Source of the DNA: Chimonanthus salicifolius | Taxonomy: Eukaryota > Streptophyta > Magnoliopsida > Laurales > Calycanthaceae | Length of the DNA stretch: 64,000 nucleotides | Direction: 5' to 3' | NCBI GenBank assembly: GCA_013350335.1 | Contig: CM023534.1 | Location: forward strand, 15,284,302-15,348,301 | In this document: in pieces, positions 22,491-34,654 of the stretch | Position numbering within the stretch: the first letter of the stretch is position 1 | Layout: each line of letters opens with the position of its first letter | Made by a program: the position numbers and the translations under genes | Notes under the pieces: generated by a model | What the model saw: only the letters and a program-made list of their open reading frames with translations | The model's database searches: none | Told to the model about the DNA's origin: nothing

Positions 22491-23343
22491 TAATAATCTT
22501 ACTCAATAACATTTTCTCTTGCTCCTCTTAAATCTGTGTAAAACATGTCTAGAGAATCCACAGGTTTTCCTTTATCCATAATAATAAAGAGTAAATAAAT
22601 TTGATACACGAGATTTATCGATGATTTACAGTACCTATGAAGATCAGTCTCACCTCAAATATATTTTGGAAATACTTCGGAATAATTCAAAGAAAAAGGT
22701 AAATAAACTTAAGGCGAAAAACCACATAAGACCGAAAAAGAGAGTTTTTTTTTCCAAACAAAGGTTTAACATAAGCATGGTGCTCCATATGCCAGGTGTC
22801 AGCCTGTCAGGGCCTTATATAAGGGCCATTTAAAGAGGGATTTAAAGTTCTAAACCATTGAATGTTTTTTGCCTCTCTAAGTTTAAATCTATTTTAGATT
22901 TATGTTCATTATATTCATACCGTTGGATTGAACACCATTAGTAGAAAATATGTAATGGTTTTAATTTGACAAAATAAACAAGCGCAAACATGATTCGATT
23001 GACTTCATTTTTAACAGTTTGATAGATTTCATAAAGAGCTTTATATTCATCTAATATTTCATTATTGGGTGAGTCACACCCTTTGACACGGCCTATCAAA
23101 ACACTATATCTTTTAAACCAATGTGTTTGTAAATCCTGATCAAATAAATGAGTCCATGCTTTTTAAAGACTATTTAGTATTTTATCCAATCCAATCCATC
23201 CGTTCATTTCTAAGAGGAAAAATAATTCTTCACATGAATATGGACTTAGCTTGGGATAGGAAGGGCTAATAAACCACGTCCACTCTGTGACTCAAAAATT
23301 TAGTCTATGTTAGAGTTTAGAGAAAGTAGGAGATTCTTCTTTA

Positions 23344-23630
23344 ACACTCTCTGTCCCAAAATATTTGCCTTATTATAATTTTTTTTTTTTTTAAATTTAC
23401 GTTTAGGAAACTGTGAGAAATCCAGCGTAAAATCCACATGGATGATATTCACTGGCCTTGACGTACAGTGAGGTTAGTCCATGGGAGCTCGAAATTGACA
23501 CCTCCCACTTCCTGAGACAGGAGGTCAATCAGTTGAGATACACCCATGTAAAAATAAAGGAATATGATAAGGAATTTGAGATAATTTCAAAATTCATATA
23601 GGACAAGTATTTTGGGACAGAGTGAGTAAT
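23344..23630. mobile_element. Stowaway-like MITE with a nested SINE-like insert
   Basis: The left CTCTCTGTCCCAAAATATTTG and the right AAGTATTTTGGGACAGAGTG are inverted and match the widespread plant Stowaway (Tc1/mariner) end CTCCCTCCGTCCCAAAATA. A lone similar end is at 61945-62000. A tRNA-like sequence on the minus strand (23425-23555, CAACTGATTGACCTCCTGTC, then GAGCTCCCATGGACT) interrupts it. Confidence 0.6.
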
Positions 23631-23937
23631 ATGTTTGGTAATTTTTTGAAAGGAGAATTAGTGCTAAAATCAAATTATGTCACATAATTACTATCTTTTG
23701 ATTGAAAGAAAGATGATTTGTCTAATCTCATAGGAGAAACTTTTTTTTTTTTAATTTTCTACTAAAATTTTCTTAGTAAAATTCCTCCACAATTTCTCAA
23801 AAACTTTCTTTCATTCAAATATAACTTTGTTGAGTCCTAGAGGGGGAGAACAGAATGCACCTTAAACTTTACCCGTGAATACTTTATAAGTTTATACGGA
23901 GAAAAATTAAAAAGGATGCAGGTTATAATCCTCATTT

Positions 23938-24090
23938 ACCCACACATGTGTAGTTCAACTGGTTGCCTCCTGTTTTAGGAAGCAAGAAGTTACGGATTCG
24001 AGCACCCATGACCTAATCTTCGCGTGTCTTAAAAGTAGTGGACTCACCCATAGGAATTTTATACTTAGTATCCTATGCTTTTTCACGCAT
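23938..24090 (+). mobile_element. tRNA-derived SINE, second family
   Basis: GTAGTTCAACTGGTTGCCTCC (box A-like) and GTTACGGATTCGAGCACCC (box B-like) are spaced as in a tRNA gene. A related sequence lies inverted at 23425-23555. No cloverleaf with intact acceptor stem is seen, so it is not a tRNA gene. Confidence 0.45.
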
Positions 24091-26191
24091 AAATTCAAAG
24101 AGTAAAAAAGGATGGTACCTCGAGTTTTCTTCCCGAGTCAACTGACTAATCTAGTTAGATAAAAAACTCCGACAAATCAAGTTACTGGGCTTGAATTGTC
24201 TGAGTCGTGTGAAAAAGATTGGAACCCAAATATTGTTATATGAAAATGTTGGAACTTGCAACCCTAAGAAAGAGGAGGGAGAGGAGAAGCATCCCGCTCC
24301 AACTCACCACTGGGTTGAAACTTGAAAGTAAAAATGATGAGTTACAGGTGGACCAAATTCCATCTTAAAAATCAAATTTTATTCACTTAATATTAGTAGT
24401 TAAAATCACTTGACATCTTTTTCTTACATTTTTTTTAAAGATGGTAGGATACTTTGACTACTACGATCAAATAATTATAAATTGATTTTATATTAAAGTT
24501 GTGCAGACTTAAATATGTATGATTAAACCTTTGATGAAATCAACAAAAAATTAAAAACATAGCAAAATGAATGTAAGTACTGTGGTATAAAAAGCCCTAA
24601 TATTTTGCGGGTTTATTTCAATTCGGACTTCTCTTGGGGCTCAGGCTTGGGCTTGGTAAATGCAGGCCCAGCCCTACCCAGGCCCATTGCCATCCCTACT
24701 TTTGCTACCAGCCTACCACAGAGGTAGGTTAAAACCTTTCTTCGAAGAAAAAAGATTATCCAAAATTCCAAATCGACCCTCTCTCTTGTTTAAGAAAATA
24801 ATTAAAAGAAGGCCAACTAACCCCAAGTGTTAATCTATCTGCTAGTCAACACAATAGAGATGGAATATTTTCTCCATGACCAACAACAAAGACTAATTTT
24901 TTAATTCTTTTTAAAATCTTTGTTTATATTATTCATTAGATGAGGAAAAAAGCATAATAAGATATTTTCAAATTTCTTGATCTCTTAGTTTTCTCTAAAT
25001 GTGCAACACTATGTCAATTAATATGAGAGAAAAAGAAAATATTTAAACTACATATTTTTACATTTAAAAAATAGAAAAGTACTAAAGTAGTTGACTAATT
25101 AGTAAATTATGTTATAAGTATAATATATATATATAAAAGTTCATATCAAATATATGAATGAAATATCTATGAAAAAGTATATAAAGATAGCCATTTAAAA
25201 AAATATGTATGTATAATACAAGTACAATTTAAGTATAAAATAGAGAATTGCTAAATATGGTCTCATCACATTTGTCTTTCACTAAGAAAGTATACGATGA
25301 AGCCGAGGGTTTTTTTTTTTATTATTTTTGACATGTATTTTTAGTGGGTTCTATAAATTATGTCATTTGAATTATTTTCATTATATTTATTTAAATGTAA
25401 AAAAATATTTATAAAAATATATTTTATTTCTCTATTATAAAGTTATAAAAATTGATGGCGGAGTCTAGATATAAATGTCAAGGTCATTTTTTAAATTAAA
25501 ATATTCAATTTCCACATTCAGCAATTTATTTTTTGCTTCTTAATACTAAAAATAATATATATATATATATATATATATAAATTTAATAGATTTCATAAAA
25601 ATGATTCATACTACATGTTTTATAGGATCCTTCAGATATGATATAAAAAAAAATTCATATGAAATTTCATTTTCATCTAATCATCGTTTCTCTTGATTTT
25701 AAATTTTTAAAAATCATAATTTATTATCCATCACGATTCAATTATATAAGTTTTATAAAAATAAAAAATCTGATCACAACATTATGCCCTTGTCCAACTA
25801 ATTCATGGATCCAAGAGCCTTTATGCCCTTATCAGTGTCCTCCAAATAAACTGAGAGGGAAGAATACCAATGGTCCACATTCAATTTAAGGGAACCTTGC
25901 AGCTAAATCTTACAACATGATTATTTTTATATATTGTTCATCTATAGTAGAACCCATCAGATCAACGGTTCAGATCAGTAAACCGTATGTGGGTCCCTCA
26001 TGGAGAAGGCTGTAGACTAGACAAAGTTCAAGCACATAGGAAGTACGTGTTGGTGGTAGTTGGCAATGTGTCTGCGACGGTGGTAGTTAGCCTTGTATCC
26101 TCTCTATTAAAAAGCCAGTGACACGCCCTTCTTTCTTACTGAGCTGTGAAGAGAGAGAGGGAGAGAATTTATTGAGTTGTAGAGAGAGAGG
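24091..26191. other. AT-rich spacer upstream of the FSH hydrolase gene
   Basis: Contains an (AT)n microsatellite at 25554-25579 and a GC-rich repeat remnant at 24630-24710 (GGGCTCAGGCTTGGGCTTGG, GCCCATTGCCATCCCTA). No gene is recognised. No clear TATA box is seen; ATTAAAAAG at 26106 is a weak candidate. Confidence 0.45.
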
Positions 26192-26341
26192 ATGGAAGAA
26201 GAGAGAAGTGAGAAGAAAATGAAGGTGCTTTGTCTTCATGGGTTTCGCACCAGTGGGAGTTTCTTGCAGAAGCAAATCAGCAAATGGGATCCTTCCTTTC
26301 TAGCAAACTTTGACATGGTTTGCATCCCCCTCCCTCTCCCT

Positions 26342-26426
<85 letters not shown>

Positions 26427-29400
26427 GATCAATGTGTCCAGGCTGCCTTTGGATGAAGGGGTGTAAAGGTAACCCGGTTACCCTTTGTTACCATTGTTTG
26501 GTAACTAAGGGCTAAAAGTAAAAAATTAACTGTTTATCTCTTCCCTCCCACTTTTGAAAACCCAAAAGGGCATTCATATATCCTGGATAATTCCTCCAAA
26601 ATTTACCCCTTATCCAAATGCAGCCTTCTTAGAGTACTCAGTAATTCTCGGGGCTATCCAAGCCTCCCTACTCATACACTGACTAATTCTACGGGGAGTT
26701 ACCCTTCGAAGTGGAGTGGGGAAGTGGGAATGAAAATCGGACTCCCGCATCCTGAGGCGGATCTGCATCTCTCTCTTAATATAAACGACAGAGCATTTTA
26801 GAATTTTATAAGCTTAATTCATCTTTCTCTCACCATTACCTACTTTGTTTGCAGTTGACTTTAAAACCACTCGTTTTTTTTTTTTTTTTAAATATTTCGG
26901 TTACTCTCTGTTGGTCCCCTGTAGATGGAGATTCTCCATTTCCTTAAAAAGTGTCCCAGAATAGATGATCCATTTCTTTTTTACCCCTTTCTTTAATGTT
27001 AACCCTGTTTATTTCAGGCAACCATTCAGTGTGTTTGATTTGAGTTTCTGTAGTAGGGAAAATTCTATTTCATACAAGATTTGACTGACCCAATTATAGA
27101 GAATGGAGGCCATCAAACCTCGTTCCCATTTTCTAGATTTTGGTCTGAGTTCATTGACTTAGGTTCGAACATGTACCCAATAACTAAGGAGTGGGCTTGT
27201 GCGTTTCCATTCTCTGTTTGTTTATTGATTTATTGAGTCAACTTAATAGACTTTGTTTGATAAGGTGCCAAAAGGGCTAGAATGATAGATCAAAGCAGGA
27301 AGCGGGGTTGAGGGTTAGTTGGGTGCTCTAAGAGGCTTGGACACATTGGTCATGAAATAGAGTACGAAACAGGCCTGTCCAAGCTAACCTTGCCAGCTGA
27401 GGCGCAGGGCTGGCCCTGAGATTTCAGGAGCCCTATGCGAATTTTTAATATGCGCCTTTTATATACTTATAAAAAATAAAATCATACACTTTTTTTTTTA
27501 CAAAGTGTGAAACATCTAAATAAAATATCATAATCAAATTTATAACAAAGTATTATTTAAAATTTATTCTTCTATGAAATTGAGATACAAAATTACTATA
27601 TTCAAGTTTTTTTAACATTTATTTTTCATTGTAGACCGAAGATAATATTTTATCAGTTTTAACTTTGAAAAACTTCTTTTTGCAAAGGTAATTGTAACTA
27701 GTATAATTAATATTATTCTTTAAGTAATTCATGCATTTGGAAAACAACAATTCATTCTTTTTATATAATTTAGCAATTCAATTGTTTCTTTTACTTTTTT
27801 TGGTAATGCATCTTTTATTATATTCGAATGCGACACTAATACAAATTCTCATTTGAAACGAAGATATTATTATTTTATTTTTTCAATTTTTCTGGATTTT
27901 TAAAAAAATTAAAAATTAAAATTATCTTAATTATAATGATTTATACTTGTATATTACATCTAATAAAATCTACATTGATCAAATGAATAAAGCTATATTT
28001 TTTCATCTCTTCAAATTTTAAAAACTTTAAATTATTTTTAATTCAAAATTATCAATTCAATATTGGTTTCTCTTTCGCTCTATTTAGATGATACATATGT
28101 TTTAAAAGATTATTTATTAATTAAAATTATTGTTATTGTTATTATTATTATTATTATTAAACTCAATAAAATGAGGATTATAATAATAATTATATGATTG
28201 TTACTATCATTATTTTAATTTTTTAAGAAACCCACGTTTTAAATTAAGTAGAAAAATAATCAATATATAAATTTCCAATTTTGAGTGTTTTAAATTCGAA
28301 ATAGTTAAAATAGTCAAATGATTTTAAGTGATAGTAACTTAAAATTTATAAATGAGATTAGTTGGGATTTGAATGCCGCTCTATTTAGATGATACATATA
28401 TTTTAAAACTCAATAAAAATGAGGATTGTAATAATTATTATTATGTTTTTTACTATTATTATTTTAATTTTTAATAAATCCAATTATTGTTATTTTCATC
28501 ATTATATTAAACTCGGTAAAAATAATTATAATTATTATGCACATAGCTGGGATCTAAACTCGGGTCTCCAATTTGGAAGGGGAACATTGTAACCATACTA
28601 GATAACAACGTTTTTGTTCTTTCATATGCATTATAAACTATTTAACAATGATAAATGAGCTTATGGACTTGGAGGCCTATTTATTTGGAGGCCATAGGCG
28701 GCAGCCTACTTTGCCTATAGCCAGGGCCGGCCCTGCTGAGGCGATAGGCTGAAGCAATTCTTTTAAACGGTTAATTGGGCTTGTTGCAACCCATCTTTTT
28801 TTCTTATGACCAAGGTGTCTAGGCCTCTTAGAGCACTCGACTAACCTTCGGAGCATGTGCAAGCCTCTTTACCCACACACACCAGGTAACTCTAGGAGAG
28901 TGACCATTTGCAGTGGAGTGAGAATCAAACCTAAGACTCCCGCTTTCCTTAGGCGGCAGGTTCCTGGCCATCATTCTAACCCCTTTGGGTTTTGTTACAA
29001 CCCATCTTATCTGGCATTTATGCGAAAGATAGACTTGGAAAATTTTGCTTGGCCGAAATTTGTAACCGAGAGTGTGAATGATCAAAGCCATACATCAAGT
29101 GACCACTTTCTTTTTCTTTCTCTTTCTTTCTTTTATTACTATTATTATTATTTTGAAATTTACTTGGATTATTTTTCTAGAGAGTAGAGTAGAAATCCAT
29201 TTGACGATCTTCATCTTTAATCCTTTCTCTTTGATTATGGAGAGCCCATTTTTCTTTTCTACAGAAAATTGTAATCAATGCAAGTTAAACACAACCTTCC
29301 ATTCTCAATGAACCAACGGTGAAATCTTAGTTGGTCAGTCCCTACTAGTTTGTGATTGAGTGGACTAACAAATCATTTTTGGAATGTTTACACTAGAGTA

Positions 29401-32361
29401 AATTGGCCATAATCTAAATATCCAAAATAAGGACTCAACTTGAAAGGTCACTAAATTGAATAACTCGTGCAATTTTGACTAGAACAATGTAAAAACCTGA
29501 TCGATCTTGCTGATGACTCGTTAGACTCGATAATTTAGTGAGTCGAGTTGATTCAACCAAGCCAAAGAAGTCCTATTGTCTTTAAACTATAAATGCCAAT
29601 GGTTGCAGGTTTTCCCTGATGGCATATTTCCAGCAGGTGGGAAATCAGATATAGAGGGCATATTCCCACCTCCTTATTTCGAGTGGTTCCAGTTCAACAA
29701 GGTCTGTAATTCTTTACATACTTCTATTATTATTTCAATGTGCCTTTTCATGTTGTTGTTATGTAAATGGGCCTCTAAGAACTTAACAACTCAAAGCATC
29801 CAACCTAGAAAAGACTTAGTCTTGTGGGCCTAAATCCGACCCATTTACACCTCTTTTTTTTTTTTAAGACCAATGTATTCAGACGTCTCACCTAACTAAT
29901 CTTTGGGACATGTGTAAACTTCCCAATCCGCACATGCCAGGTACAGAACAATTAGTAACCCTTTTTTGTGTTGAGGGGGACTTGATCCCAAGAATTCCCA
30001 CAAACAAGGGCGGGTTTTTACACCTCTTTCTTTTGGATCTTGCAGAGAAGTTTGAGGAATGTAATGACTACTATAAAGTGTAAACAGAGATTAATGTGTG
30101 ATTTTTGTCACTGATTAGGAATTTACGGAGTACACAAACTTGGACAAGTGCATCTCCTACCTATGTGACTTCATAACCAGCAATGGCCCTTTTGATGGAT
30201 TGCTTGGCTTCTCTCAGGTATTTAATCTGATATCTTTCTAGCTATAAAATGCAAGTTGTAAGGTATTTCACCTCAAATAGCATTTCATCACACCTCAACA
30301 TTCAAAACTTTTCCATTATATGGAAATTTGAAATCCGCAAAGATAATTACCTATTATTTTTAATACATGTACTGAACCCTTCGTTGCTTTCTTGATGCTT
30401 GATTATGACCTTTTTTCGTCCTTTTTCTTGAAATGATATTGGAATTCTGAGTTTATAATCTGACATATCCGTATTCATATTTTAGATACAGAAGCTGTTA
30501 ATATAGGGGTCCAACATACGATCAAATAGAAAAGTAGAACTGAAAAAAACAATCTTAATAGATGGGATTTTGGCTTTGATGATAATTAGGATGAGGATAT
30601 TTTGATTCGTAGTTATTAGAGTACACCCACTGAAGGTGAATGTGGATGTGTGATTGACCATAAGTAAAGGAGGCCTCATCCACATGCCAAACACCGAGGC
30701 TAAAAGTCCAGCTGAACTTTTAGATTTGGCAACTCTAAAACGCTTGAAAATCTGCATGGCTCTTCCAAGAAGTGAGAAATGTCATACATTCTTCGAAAGG
30801 GCCTGATTTGTAATAGAGTTGGAACAGCCACTTGTTCCTCAGCAACTTCAAGAGCAAAACTCTGTTCTTTTAAAACCAGTGATTCAGACACTTTCATTTT
30901 TATACAACGAGACCTCAACATTTGAAAGGATTTTGACAGAGACGTGCGCGAAAAGGAAATGAGAGTGCCCTCTTCTGTGAGAAAAGACAATGCATGAATG
31001 ACTGCCCATTTTAAAAATTAAAAGACAGCATGGACAAATACATTATTTAGAAAATAACAGCTAAAGCATATCGATGCATCCAAAATCAGCTGAGAAGCGA
31101 ATGGCGTGACAGATTTTTTTGCCAAGCTTGGACTTACAGACCTTTCCTTTGGTGTTTTTCTCCTTTGAATTTGGAGGATCTCTTGTTTTTTTGCTTATAG
31201 TTTTTTTCTGTTTTTTCTTTCTTGTTTTTCCTTTTATATTTCTTGCTTGATTCTAACCCTTTTAGACCTCTTTCTTCTTTTGTATCTGTACTTTTTATTT
31301 TAATGAAATTTCCTGGTTAGATCCAAGATGATCACTTTTTCAATTCAATAATAGAAATGGCACATAAGTGGATAAGCCACACACTCTATCTTCTGTAATT
31401 TACTGATGTTTTTTCAGTAATTACATGGGATTCATTGACAATTCTCTTCTTCTAAATGCATTTTTTCTTTTTCCCAATCAGGGAGCAACATTATCAGCGC
31501 TTCTTCTAGGCTACCAAACTCAGGTAAGTACAACTCATCTGATGACATGATTACAAAGATGCAGTTTTCATCAAATTTTGTTCTTAGGAATTCAAGATTT
31601 CATAACTGGTCCATGATCTGACAGGGAAAACTACTGAATGACCATCCACCCATGAAACTGTTTGTTTCTATCTCTGGTTCCAAGTTCAGAGATCCAAGCA
31701 TGTGTGAAGTTGCCTACAAAGACCCCATCAAGGTGAAATCAGTGCACTTTATTGGAGCCAAGGACTGGTTGAAAGAACCATCTGAAGAACTAGCTACTGC
31801 ATTCGAAAACCCACTGATCATACGGCATCCACAAGGCCACACAGTTCCGAGGATAGGTGGGTCACCAATCCATTAAGTGAGGAGAACAATACAAATTACA
31901 GTGCATTAAGATTAACTTCATTTACTAGGATGGTTACAATCATACTAAGATGTTCTGAAAGTTTCTATGGATTGGACTTCATTCAAAACTCCAGATCAAT
32001 GATATGAAATTTTTAATTGCTCACGTCCCCATATGAAGTGGCTTATGTTGACTTACTGCACCTAATCATTTCACTATTTTTTTGAAAGATATTTCTTATT
32101 GTGGTATAGGTTTTGCATTGTGGAAAACATGGTATTAAACTTTGCAGAGATTGATTTGGTGCTTGATAATGTAAATTGACAGATGAAGCAGCAGTGGAGC
32201 AGCTCAAATGCTGGGCCATGAGCATCCTCCCAAGCAATATACTGGAGAATGGGGTCAATGGGAAGGCTGAACTCAAGAAAGAAGTCGCCGCCGAGAGTGA
32301 GAACATTATTGCCAATGGTGAACATTGTAAGGAGAATGGAGAAGTTACTGCAGTACCATAA
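26192..32361 (+). CDS. FSH-type serine hydrolase (alpha/beta-hydrolase esterase family)
   Basis: Six exons with GT-AG introns: 26192-26317, 29609-29701, 30119-30217, 31482-31523, 31625-31856 and 32183-32361, joining to 771 bases and 256 residues. The fold is the alpha/beta hydrolase of the FSH family (yeast FSH1, human OVCA2, Arabidopsis At4g24380-like proteins, often mislabelled dihydrofolate reductase). Visible motifs are the oxyanion HGF at 16-18, the nucleophile GFSQG with Ser105, the acid Asp167 in GAKDW and His192 in GHTVPR, so the triad is complete. Residues 207-256 form an acidic, low-complexity tail. The substrate is not known from sequence; a small ester is likely and the location is probably cytosolic. 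The first intron carries a CT microsatellite right after the donor and a 1.33-kb hAT element. Confidence 0.93.
26326..26424 (+). repeat. CCCTCT/(CT)n microsatellite at the start of intron 1
   Basis: About 100 bases of CCCTCT units then pure CT, starting eight bases after the exon 1 donor at 26318. Translations of long Ser-Leu runs here are artefacts. Confidence 0.95.
26441..26625. mobile_element. MITE in intron 1 of the FSH gene
   Basis: Left GGCTGCCTTTGGATGAAGGG and reverse-complemented right GGCTGCATTTGGATAAGGGG are inverted repeats of about 25 bases. No clear target duplication is visible. Confidence 0.6.
26640..26772 (-). mobile_element. SINE fragment (minus strand)
   Basis: Reverse-complement blocks of the family seen at 49366-49556: GCGGGAGTCCGATTTTCATT, CCACTTCGAAGGGTAACTCC, GTAGGGAGGCTTGG. 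Confidence 0.5.
27295..27396 (+). mobile_element. 3' half of a SINE
   Basis: GGGTTAGTTGGGTGCTCTAA and GAGGCTTGGACACATTGGTC match the 3' end of the SINE family. It lies directly beside the hAT element that begins at 27405. Confidence 0.45.
27405..28735. mobile_element. Non-autonomous hAT element, 1331 bp
   Basis: Left end CAGGGCTGGCCCTGAG and right end CAGGGCCGGCCCTG are inverted repeats of the hAT type. A perfect 8-bp duplication CTGAGGCG lies at 27397-27404 and 28736-28743. The interior is very AT-rich with internal repeated segments (GCTCTATTTAGATGATACAT at about 28077 and 28378). No transposase frame is left. Subterminal sequence on both sides includes the GGAGCCCTATGCG / GGAGGCCATAGGCGGC motifs. 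Confidence 0.8.
28795..28985 (-). mobile_element. tRNA-derived SINE (minus strand)
   Basis: Read on the minus strand: GGGGTTAGAATGATGGCCAG, AGTCTTAGGTTTGATTCTCA (box B-like), CCACTGCAAATGGTCACTCT, GTGGGTAAAGAGGCTTGCAC, GGCCTAGACACCTTGGTCAT, then an A-run. It is close to the copy at 49366-49556. Confidence 0.65.
29857..30015 (-). mobile_element. SINE copy in intron 2 of the FSH gene (minus strand)
   Basis: Poly-T at 29857-29866 followed by GACCAATGTATTCAGACGTC, CTAACTAATCTTTGGGACAT and CCAGGTACAGAA, the inverted family order, with considerable divergence. Confidence 0.5.
30480..31320. other. Intron 3 of the FSH gene, possible old retroelement
   Basis: Open frames of about 90 residues exist on the minus strand but match no family that I recognise. 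The plus-strand end (TTTGTATCTGTACTTTTTATT, TTAATGAAATTTCCTGG, 31278-31317) resembles the 3' end of plant L1 LINEs. Weak evidence. Confidence 0.3.
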
Positions 32362-32746
32362 AAGATTGGAATAGTTTGGTAAAATCGAAAATAAATCACC
32401 ACATTCAACAGAGCTGAAGACCAAGCAAGAAGAGGAGAATGGAGATTAGGTGGGAGTTCTCTCTGTTCCAGAAGACAAAAATATCAGCTCAGATCAGTAC
32501 AAATGGAGCTCTTTGTAATTTAAGCCTCGTATTTAATGAAGCAATCAGACCTTTATATATGGAAGTTAGGGCAATATTATGTGTAGCTATTTCTTTTGAG
32601 TGGCTTGAATTTTCAGATCCAATCCAAAATCCAAAAGGACAAATGGATTTGATCATGGTAGAATTAAAAAATTAAAAATAACTACAATAGAAAAAGCTTC
32701 AAAAGGAGCACACAGACCAGGAATACTTGTTTAAATGGTTTTGGGC

Positions 32747-33643
32747 CAGGGGGTTTGTTATTGGCCGATATGAATTGATGTGGTTTTGAGAAGGCTATAT
32801 TGGCTGTATCGACTGTATTATCAGCTGATATTATGTTCTTGATGAGCATTTGTTTAATTTTTATCTAAAAAAATGATTTTAACCTTGAATCTTGCATGGG
32901 TGACTTTAAAAAGGTTTATAAGAACGTTGTTTAACTTTGAGTTATTTTTATCTTTTTTTTTTGAATTTCGGTTTTAAGATAATTTAGATTAGGGGTTTTT
33001 ATAAAAAAAAAAATTAATGAAATAATTCAGTGCTTATGGAATTCAATAGAGATATGTTAATGTCTTGTGTGTGGTTTTCTAAGATTTTTTTAAAGTTGAT
33101 AAATGCCAAGTTTTTAAGATACTTATCATTTTCAAGTTGATTCTTCTCATTTTTGAGCTTTTTATGGAAAAAATAAATGTAATAATAGACAAATGTTTCT
33201 ACAATTAAATGAAAAGCCTTTAATGTGATTGATATAGTTTTTAGGCTGTTTGTATAATTTGGTGTTTGTATGATTTTCAAATATCGCAACAGTTTTTTGA
33301 AATTCAGATTTTTTATAATAAAAAATTATGAATTGTAATAGAAGATACATGTCACTAAGAGATACTTGAGAATATGAATTTCAAACCAAGTGTTTTTTCA
33401 TGTTGATTTCTTACTTTATAATTTTTTTAGACATTTTTTAATTTTTTAAAATTTACTTTATTCATATGAAAATTTCGACTTTTAAGAATTTAAAACTCTA
33501 TGAAAATGACCGCTATTTTTTTTTTAAAACACATTGAGATTACCATTTTTCCTATTTTATGTTTTTTTTTTAAAAAAATAGAGGTGAGGGCTCGTATCGC
33601 CGATAGGCATCGGTAATACATATCGCCCAACATTTTCTAAACC
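32747..33643. mobile_element. Possible longer member of the GATA-palindrome hAT family
   Basis: Begins CAGGGGGTTTGTTATTGGCC with GATATGAATTGATG, and ends CGTATCGCCGATAGGCATCG with TTTCTAAACCCCTTA. The flanks TTTTGGGC and TTTAGGCA agree only partly. If it is one element, it shows the short palindromic copies as internally deleted versions. It lies between the FSH gene and CSN2. Confidence 0.4.
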
Positions 33644-34654
33644 CCTTATTTAGGCATGTGTAAAGAACAAAAATTACCCCATTTGAGTAGAAGGGACAAT
33701 TAGCAGGAGAGATTTTTAAAACTTAGCATAAAAACAAAGATATTTTTCACCAATCATGAGTCTTGTATAGATGGCCCAAGAGAGTGTAATGTAAGATAGG
33801 GTGAAGAGGATCATTGTCTTATACTTCTTTGTGTTTAGAAATTAATTAATAATTGAACTTCACATGTTTCACCTGACATCATTTGAATTTATCCTTACTA
33901 TTATGATAATAACATAAGATCATTCATAAATAAATATATGGTTCTTTCTAAAAACCTTTACAATCAACCTTTTAACAAAATATAAATTCTAAAATCCTCA
34001 AAACTCAAAGCTCATTAACATCATCAAAAAACTCATCAAAACTCATTGCTTCTCATTTTCACTTTCAAGTTCACTTAAAGCTCCATTAACATCATCAAAA
34101 TCACAAATCTCATTTATCTAAAGTCGACTTTTTTAATTTCTCTCTTCCATTATACCCTTTCAATAACCATACCCTCCGTTACCTTAAAACCCACCATATT
34201 GTTCTTTTTCCTTTTCAAGTAAACTTTTATAGATCTACCTCTCATTCTTGTAAGAAGCATCATTTGGATTTTCCTAATAGAATTGTGAGGAAGACCAACC
34301 GAAGTCAATCATAATTATAAGTGAACTCTATGCAAAGCACACACATTATACTAGTAAATAAATGAAGCTCATACAATTCCTCCTAAAAAGAGATTTATTA
34401 TTCTTCACAATGCAAGCATTTTTCTGTGGTGATTATTCAAAACGGAAGAAAACAAGTGACTGCACATATCAACCGTTGAAGTCTTGACAAATAGCATTTG
34501 GAACCAAAATGTGAAAAAACAATACTCAGCTGCACATAAGCCTACACGAGTTCCTTTTGAAAGCAAGATATAAGGGAATCTTCCCACCCAATTCAACCCC
34601 AGCAGCAATAACAAAACTGGATGCCTCCTCAATAACAGCATATCCACTCGAATT
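33644..34654. other. Spacer between the convergent FSH and CSN2 genes
   Basis: The part next to 34655 is the CSN2 3' UTR on the minus strand. No gene or clear element is seen in the rest. Confidence 0.45.

Noticed and set aside
26192..26428. 78-codon frame ending in a long Ser-Leu repeat
   Set aside because: The first 42 codons are the true exon 1 of the FSH gene. The rest is translation of the intronic CT microsatellite.
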